Shown here piece by piece: positions 58,710-64,000 of a stretch of DNA of 64,000 bases. Below the pieces are notes generated by a model. It was not told where the DNA came from. It searched no databases and saw nothing but the letters and a program-made list of their open reading frames with translations. The position numbers and the translations under genes were made by a program. Each line of letters begins with the position of its first letter. The stretch's first letter is position 1. This DNA comes from an uncultured Clostridia bacterium (GTDB taxonomy: Bacteria > Bacillota > Clostridia > TANB77 > CAG-508), in contig CAKPDN010000003.1 of assembly GCA_934149005.1 (NCBI GenBank), positions 1 through 64,000 of the forward strand, read 5' to 3'.

Positions 58710-59759
58710 ATGAAAGAAAAAATTTCAAAAATCAAAGAAACTTCAGTAGAAGAAATCAAAAAAGCTGAAGACTTAAAACAACTAAATGATATAAGAGTAA
58801 AATATTTAGGAAAAAAAGGAGAGTTTACAGCAGTATTAAGAGGAATGGGGGAACTATCACCAGAGGAGAGACCAGTAATTGGAAGCTTAGTAAATGAAGT
58901 AAGAGATGAATTAGAAAAATTAATGCAAGAAAAAGAAGAAAAATTTCAAAAAGAAGAATTAAATAAAAAACTAGAGGAAGAAAAAATAGATATAACACTT
59001 CCAAGCACAAAAATAAAAAGAGGAAGTTTGCATCCAGTAAATAGAATAATTGAGGATATAGAAGATTTATTTGTATCTATGGGATATGATGTGCTAACAG
59101 GACCAGAACTTGAAAATGATGAATACTGTTTTGAAAGGTTGAACCTTCCAAAAGGACATCCAGCAAGAGATATGCAAGACAGTTTCTATATTACTGATGA
59201 ATATTTATTAAGAACGCAAACATCCGCAGTTCAAGCGAGAACAATGATGGCAAATATAGAAAAAACACCAATTAGAATGATAACAGCGGGAAAAACATAT
59301 AGAAGAGAAGATGATGCAACACACTCACATCAATTTAATCAAATAGAGGGATTAGTAATTGACAAAAAAGAAAGAAATGTATCTTTGGCAGATTTAAAAG
59401 GGACATTAGAGGTTTTTGTTAGAAAAATAATAGGAGCAAACTTGGATTTGAGATTTAGACCAAGTTACTTCCCATTCACAGAGCCATCTTATGAAGTTGA
59501 TGTTACTTGTTTTAAATGTGGAGGAAAGGGATGTAATCTATGTAAACAAACAGGATGGATAGAAGTTTTAGGAGCAGGAATTGTTCATCCAAATGTTTTA
59601 AAAATGAATGGATATGATCCAGAAAAATTTGGTGGATTTGCATTTGGAACAGGTATAGACAGATTAGCTATGTTTAGATATGGAATCACAGATATGAGAT
59701 ATTTATATACCAATGATGTTAGATTTTTATCTCAATTTGATAGAAAAGATGAAGAATAA
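58710..59759 (+). CDS. pheS: Phenylalanyl-tRNA synthetase alpha subunit
   Basis: The catalytic subunit of the (alpha-beta)2 enzyme, 349 residues. An N-terminal coiled coil (1-85) precedes the class II core, with [42 protein letters not shown] (motif 2), [12 protein letters not shown] and the motif 3 region [19 protein letters not shown] zinc-ribbon-like [17 protein letters not shown] is present. An AAAGGGG box precedes the ATG. It is regulated by the T-box leader and coupled to pheT across a palindrome. Confidence 0.97.
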   Translation: MKEKISKIKETSVEEIKKAEDLKQLNDIRVKYLGKKGEFTAVLRGMGELSPEERPVIGSLVNEVRDELEKLMQEKEEKFQKEELNKKLEEEKIDITLPSTKIKRGSLHPVNRIIEDIEDLFVSMGYDVLTGPELENDEYCFERLNLPKGHPARDMQDSFYITDEYLLRTQTSAVQARTMMANIEKTPIRMITAGKTYRREDDATHSHQFNQIEGLVIDKKERNVSLADLKGTLEVFVRKIIGANLDLRFRPSYFPFTEPSYEVDVTCFKCGGKGCNLCKQTGWIEVLGAGIVHPNVLKMNGYDPEKFGGFAFGTGIDRLAMFRYGITDMRYLYTNDVRFLSQFDRKDEE

Positions 59760-59765
59760 AGAATA

Positions 59766-59873
59766 GGGATTACGGGGCCACCACACAAAATCCCTCATAA
59801 ATAAAATATTAGAATAGTTTTAATATATAAATTAAATAAAAAGAGGGATTTTGTGTGGTGGCCCCGTAATCCC
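59766..59873 (+). repeat. Perfect 31-bp inverted repeat between pheS and pheT
   Basis: Arms 59766-59796 (GGGATTACGGGGCCACCACA...) and 59843-59873 are perfect complements separated by 46 bp of A/T. It has the same layout as the GGGACGGT palindromes and again ends at AAAGGAGG, but the arm sequence is unrelated. Confidence 0.85.
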
Positions 59874-59888
59874 TCAAAGGAGGAAAAA

Positions 59889-62261
59889 ATGAATTTAAGT
59901 TTAGATTTTGTAAAAGATTATATAGATTTAGATAACGAATTAAGCGTAAAAGATATAGCGGAAGCAATGACAAAAGCTGGAAACGAATATGATTCAGCAG
60001 AAAAATTAGTAAATGCAACAAAACTAGTAATAGGAGAAATAAAAGAATGTGAAATGCATCCAGATTCTGACCACTTACATCTATGCAAGGTAGATATCGG
60101 AACTGAAGTGCTAGATATAGTTTGTGGTGCACCAAATGCTAGAAAAGGAATTAAAGTAATTGTTGCACAAGTTGGAGCAGAACTTCCAGGAGACTTCAAA
60201 ATCAAAAAAGGTATGATTAGAGGTCAAGCGTCAAATGGAATGTTATGTGCTTTATATGAAATAGGAATTGATAAAAAATTCTTATCTGAAGCAGATAAAA
60301 ACGGAATACATGAATTACCAGCAGATGCACCAGTTGGTGGTGACCCAATTAAATATATGGGATTAGATGATGGTATTATTGATTTTGAATTAACTGCAAA
60401 CAGAGGAGATTTATTAAGTATTTTAGGTATGGCTTATGAATTAGGAGCAATTTATGATAAAAAAGTAAAACCAGTTGAATATGGATACAAAGAAAGTGGA
60501 GATGATGTAAATAAAGAATTTTCAGTTGGTGTAGATACAGAAAATTGTAGACTATTCTTGGCTAAAAAAGCTAAAAATGTAACAATAAAAGAAAGCCCGG
60601 AATTTATAAAAAACAGACTAATTGCTTGTGGAATTAGACCAATAAACAATGTTGTAGACATTAGTAACTATGTAATGCTAGAATTAGGTCAACCATTACA
60701 CTTCTATGATGCAGATAATTTAGGTAACAAAATAGTTGTTAGAATGGCAGAAGATGGAGAAAAATTAACAACACTAGATAACACAGAGAGAACTTTATCA
60801 AGTGAAGATATAGTTATAACAGACGGAACAAAAGCTATTGGTTTAGCAGGTGTTATGGGTGGATTAGATACAGAAGTTGAAGAAACAACTAAAAATGTAA
60901 TAATTGAATCAGCAATATTTGATTCAGTAAAAGTAAGAAAAACATCAAATAAAATATTAAGAAGTGAAGCAAGTAACAGATTTGAAAAAGGCTTAGACCC
61001 TGCAAGAACATATATGGCAATGGAAAGAGCATGTACATTATTACAAAAATATGCAAATGCAGAAATTGAAACAGGAATTGTAAAATATGATGTTACAAAA
61101 AATGAAGAAAAAGTAATTGAAATATCATATAAAGAAATAAATGATGTGTTAGGAACAAACATTTCAAAAGAAGACATTGTTGATGTATTTAGAAAATTAG
61201 ACTTCAAAACATATGCAAAAGAAAATACTGTAATCGTTACAGTACCAACAAGAAGAATAGATATATCAATTAGAGCAGATTTAATAGAAGAAGTCGGAAG
61301 AATCTATGGAGTTGACAATATTCAAGGTAAACTACCAGTAGTTCCAATGAAAATGGGACATTTAGACAAAACAACAAGAAAAATAAGAGCGAAAATGTCA
61401 AATATGGGATTAAATGAAACATTATCATATATATTAATAAACGACAAAGAAGTTCACAAATTCACAACAGACGAATTTGAAGAAGTCAGACTATTAGACC
61501 CAATAACAGAAGAAAGAAATACATTAAGATACAGCATGATACCATCTTTATACAAAATTTATGAATATAACAAAGCACGTGAAAACAAAGATGTTTGCCT
61601 TTTTGAAATTGGAAAAGGATTCTGGAAAAAAGGTGAAGAATACGGAGAAAATAAAAAAATCTGTGTGTTAATGACAGGAAAATATTATGAAGGAATAGGA
61701 CATAACAAAAATGTTGACTTCTATGACATCAAAGGCGTAACAGAAGAATTATTAGATTATTTAGGATATGCAGGAAGATATAGTTTTGTATTACCAAAAC
61801 AAATGCCAGCAGAATTCCATCCAGGTCAAACAGCAGAAATTTCAGTAAATAATGATATTGTAGGTATTGTTGGAAGAATACATCCATCAGTAGAAAAAGA
61901 AGCGGTTTATGTAATGGAAATCAACTTAGATAAATTACTAGCCAAAAGAGTAGGAAAAATGAAATTCAAAGAAATTTCAAAATTCCCAGTTGTTAAAAAA
62001 GATTTAGCATTATTGGTTGATAAAAATATGACATCAAAAGAAGTTGAAATGCTAATTAAGAAAAAAGCTGGAAAATTATTGTTAGATATAAATGTATTTG
62101 ATGTTTATGAAGGTAAAAATATTGATTCTAATAAGAGAAGTATTGCATATTCTTTGACATTTGGTACACCTGATAGAACTTTAAATGATGAAGAAATTAA
62201 TACTATTTTGGATAATATTATTAAAGATTTGGAAAATAAAGGTTTAGAAATAAGAAAATAG
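59889..62261 (+). CDS. pheT: Phenylalanyl-tRNA synthetase beta subunit
   Basis: The editing and tRNA-binding subunit, 790 residues from ATG 59889 (AAAGGAGG). An EMAP-type tRNA-binding domain (about 40-150; MHPDSDHLHLCKVDIG) comes first. B3/4 editing (about 210-370; IRPINNVVDISNYVMLELGQPLH), B5, the degenerate catalytic core and a C-terminal anticodon-binding (FDX-ACB) domain ending KDLENKGLEIRK follow. Length is normal. Confidence 0.97.
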   Translation: MNLSLDFVKDYIDLDNELSVKDIAEAMTKAGNEYDSAEKLVNATKLVIGEIKECEMHPDSDHLHLCKVDIGTEVLDIVCGAPNARKGIKVIVAQVGAELPGDFKIKKGMIRGQASNGMLCALYEIGIDKKFLSEADKNGIHELPADAPVGGDPIKYMGLDDGIIDFELTANRGDLLSILGMAYELGAIYDKKVKPVEYGYKESGDDVNKEFSVGVDTENCRLFLAKKAKNVTIKESPEFIKNRLIACGIRPINNVVDISNYVMLELGQPLHFYDADNLGNKIVVRMAEDGEKLTTLDNTERTLSSEDIVITDGTKAIGLAGVMGGLDTEVEETTKNVIIESAIFDSVKVRKTSNKILRSEASNRFEKGLDPARTYMAMERACTLLQKYANAEIETGIVKYDVTKNEEKVIEISYKEINDVLGTNISKEDIVDVFRKLDFKTYAKENTVIVTVPTRRIDISIRADLIEEVGRIYGVDNIQGKLPVVPMKMGHLDKTTRKIRAKMSNMGLNETLSYILINDKEVHKFTTDEFEEVRLLDPITEERNTLRYSMIPSLYKIYEYNKARENKDVCLFEIGKGFWKKGEEYGENKKICVLMTGKYYEGIGHNKNVDFYDIKGVTEELLDYLGYAGRYSFVLPKQMPAEFHPGQTAEISVNNDIVGIVGRIHPSVEKEAVYVMEINLDKLLAKRVGKMKFKEISKFPVVKKDLALLVDKNMTSKEVEMLIKKKAGKLLLDINVFDVYEGKNIDSNKRSIAYSLTFGTPDRTLNDEEINTILDNIIKDLENKGLEIRK

Positions 62262-62352
62262 AAACGTTATTAAGTGAATTCCTTGACAAAAAGGCAACAT
62301 ATTGATAATATTATTTAAGCACAAAACAAAAGAAATAAGGAGAATAAATATA

Positions 62353-62871
62353 ATGAAAACATTATATCCCAATATATATTTGAAAAAAGTAGAAGAAATA
62401 ACAATACAGATGCTAATAAAAAACAGAATAAAACTATTGATATTAGATGTAGACAACACACTAATAGACTACTATAAAAACCTATCAGAAGAAGTAATAA
62501 ATTGGACAAAAGAAATGAAAGGACAAGGCATAAAACTATATATATTATCAAATACAAATGACAAAAAAAAGGTAGAAACAATAGCAAACAAATTAGATAT
62601 ACAATACAGACATTTTGCCATGAAACCACTAAAAAAAGGATTTAAATATATACAAAAACAAACTAATATAAAATCAGAAAACATAGCTGTAGTAGGAGAT
62701 CAAATATTTACAGATGTAGTAGGCGGAAATAGATGTAAAATGTTCACAATACTAGTAGATCCAATAAATAAAGAAAAAGACTATTGGTATACAGCATGGA
62801 AAAGACCAATAGAAAACAAAATAAAAAATAAATATAAAACAAAAGAGGAGAAAAATAACGATGTATATTAA
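62353..62871 (+). CDS. yqeG: YqeG-family HAD-IIIA phosphatase
   Basis: A 172-residue haloacid-dehalogenase-fold phosphatase from ATG 62353 (AAGGAGA box). HAD motif I is LLILDVDNTLIDYY (about 33-46), motif II is YILSNTND, and motifs III/IV are KPLKKGF and VVGDQIFTDVVGGNR. The family is conserved in Firmicutes; in yeast and plants relatives dephosphorylate phosphatidylglycerophosphate. Its end overlaps the next start by 11 bp. Confidence 0.9.
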   Translation: MKTLYPNIYLKKVEEITIQMLIKNRIKLLILDVDNTLIDYYKNLSEEVINWTKEMKGQGIKLYILSNTNDKKKVETIANKLDIQYRHFAMKPLKKGFKYIQKQTNIKSENIAVVGDQIFTDVVGGNRCKMFTILVDPINKEKDYWYTAWKRPIENKIKNKYKTKEEKNNDVY

Positions 62872-63613
62872 TGAAACACATATAGGATATTATGCAATTG
62901 TAGCAATAATTGGACTTTTTGTTGGAATGTTTGTGGATTGGATGAACAAAAGATTACCAGAATACAAAAAAGTATTTTCAAAAGAGATATTTACAGAATA
63001 CTTTGCAGAATTCAAACCAAACTATATATTAATGATAACAACATCAGTGATTTATATAGGATTAGTATATTTTTATGGAATACGAAGTACATTTATAGCA
63101 AATTTAGATTTAATTAAATTTATGATAATAACACCAATGTTATTATCCGCATTTGTAATAGATTTCAAACTTCAAATAATTCCAAACAGATTAAATTTAA
63201 CAATGTTTGAAATTGGATTAGTAATAGCATTTCTATATGGATTATCAGATGTAGCAATAACAATAAACATGGCATTAGGAATGTTAGCTGGAGCAGGTAT
63301 ATTTTTACTCATTACATTAGTTGGTGGAGCTATATATGGAAAAGAAGCAATGGGATTTGGTGATGTAAAACTAATGGGAGCATTAGGGTTATATTTTGGA
63401 TTATCAAATATAATAGTAATAACACTACTATCTTTTCTAATAGGAGCAATATTAAGCATATTATTATTAGCTACAAAAATCAAAAAAATGGATGAATACA
63501 TACCGTTTGGACCATTTATAGTTTTAGGAACATTTATAAGTATTTTTATACCATTTGAAATAATAAAAAATGTTTTATTAGAAATATTTACATTGGGACT
63601 ATATCAAGGATAA
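62861..63613 (+). CDS. Type IV prepilin peptidase (A24)
   Basis: An integral membrane aspartyl protease that cleaves prepilin leaders. It is 250 residues with about seven transmembrane helices. The two catalytic aspartates are in FVIDFKLQIIPNRL and GFGDVKLMGALGLYFG, the GxGD signature. The N-terminal methylase domain is reduced and lacks the zinc cysteines. It is likely to process the prepilin-like proteins at 30-33 kb, since no other pilus gene is adjacent. Confidence 0.9.
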   Translation: MYINETHIGYYAIVAIIGLFVGMFVDWMNKRLPEYKKVFSKEIFTEYFAEFKPNYILMITTSVIYIGLVYFYGIRSTFIANLDLIKFMIITPMLLSAFVIDFKLQIIPNRLNLTMFEIGLVIAFLYGLSDVAITINMALGMLAGAGIFLLITLVGGAIYGKEAMGFGDVKLMGALGLYFGLSNIIVITLLSFLIGAILSILLLATKIKKMDEYIPFGPFIVLGTFISIFIPFEIIKNVLLEIFTLGLYQG

Positions 63614-63637
63614 AATTAAGATTTGGGGGAGTTTATA

Positions 63638-64000
63638 ATGAATTCAAAACTACAATGGTTAAGAAACAAAATGTCAAGCTTAAATTTACAAGGGATGATA
63701 ATATCTAATCCAATAAATATAAAATATTTAACAAATATTGATGCAGAAGGAACTTTAATAATAACGCCAAAGGAAAATATGTATATAACTGATGGAAGAT
63801 ACATAGAATATGTACACAGTACATTAACATTATTTGATGAAATTATTGTATATGATGTAAATGATGTATCAAAGGATGATTATGAAAATATTTTTATGTT
63901 TTGTGAAAATGTAGGATTTGAAGAACACTATATATCATATGCAACTTACAAAGATTATATAAGAAAATATAAAATAAATAATTTTGTTGAAACTGAATAT
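63638..64000 (+). CDS. M24-family aminopeptidase (Xaa-Pro type), N-terminal part
   Basis: The first 121 codons of a peptidase cut by the window end. ATG 63638 has a GGGGGAG box. The creatinase-type N-terminal domain is recognisable: LQGMIISNPINIKYLTNIDAEG and TPKENMYITDGRYIEYV. The metal-binding catalytic domain lies outside the window. Confidence 0.8.
   Translation, partial: MNSKLQWLRNKMSSLNLQGMIISNPINIKYLTNIDAEGTLIITPKENMYITDGRYIEYVHSTLTLFDEIIVYDVNDVSKDDYENIFMFCENVGFEEHYISYATYKDYIRKYKINNFVETEY

Overview
This window is very AT-rich Gram-positive DNA with strong AGGAGG-type ribosome binding sites, T-box leaders and a large endospore gene set (sigH, gerW/ytfJ, spoIIAA-AB-sigF, spoIID, spoIIQ, spoVS). 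The rny-ymdB-spoVS order, a heavy-metal ATPase, FeoB and a family of pilin-like proteins point to an anaerobic spore-forming member of the Clostridia, probably an uncultured gut lineage. The lineage is inferred from content; no 16S gene is present.

Region 1 (1-3034) is the end of a mobilizable element lying directly against the 3' end of a tRNA-Gly. It carries the start of a MobV-type relaxase, an oriT-like palindrome, a large serine recombinase, and what reads as a translation-responsive transcription attenuator in front of the recombinase. Region 2 (3.1-30 kb) is chromosomal core: thrS behind a T-box, ychF, an LPXTG protein, ligA, folD, dprA, an ArsR/P1B-ATPase pair, a GH18 protein, sigH, tRNA-Thr, feoB, a solute-binding protein, recA-recX-scpA, and the sporulation cluster ending in spoIIQ. 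Several intercistronic gaps are filled exactly by long palindromes.

Region 3 (30.1-33.4 kb) holds three paralogous prepilin-like genes with LamG-like C-termini. One has an (AC)18 tract just after its start, placing the ATG and the pilin in different frames. The other two carry frameshifts, so the cluster looks like a contingency locus. A type IV prepilin peptidase that could process them is at 62.9 kb. Region 4 (33.5-38.2 kb) is rny-ymdB-spoVS-dut-carD and tRNA-Leu.

Region 5 (38.2-55.7 kb) is a genomic island built on tRNA-Leu. An 8.06-kb integrative mobilizable element (38188-46301) has a tyrosine integrase, excisionase, relaxase and RepA, and is bounded by perfect 57-bp att repeats. Beyond it lies a decayed relative of the tRNA-Gly element, then a string of cargo modules (Fic, a type I toxin-antitoxin locus, unknown genes, a peptidase C26). 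Several of these modules end in a bidirectional terminator followed by a relaxase 3' remnant on the opposite strand.

Region 6 (55.7-64 kb) returns to core genes: a uridine-kinase-like protein, an RNHCP protein, T-box-pheS-pheT, a YqeG phosphatase, the prepilin peptidase and the start of an M24 peptidase. The most noteworthy observations are the recombinase attenuator, the type I toxin-antitoxin locus, the phase-variable pilin, the co-varying intercistronic palindromes, the apparent frameshift near the start of sigF, and the modular relaxase-tail architecture of the island.
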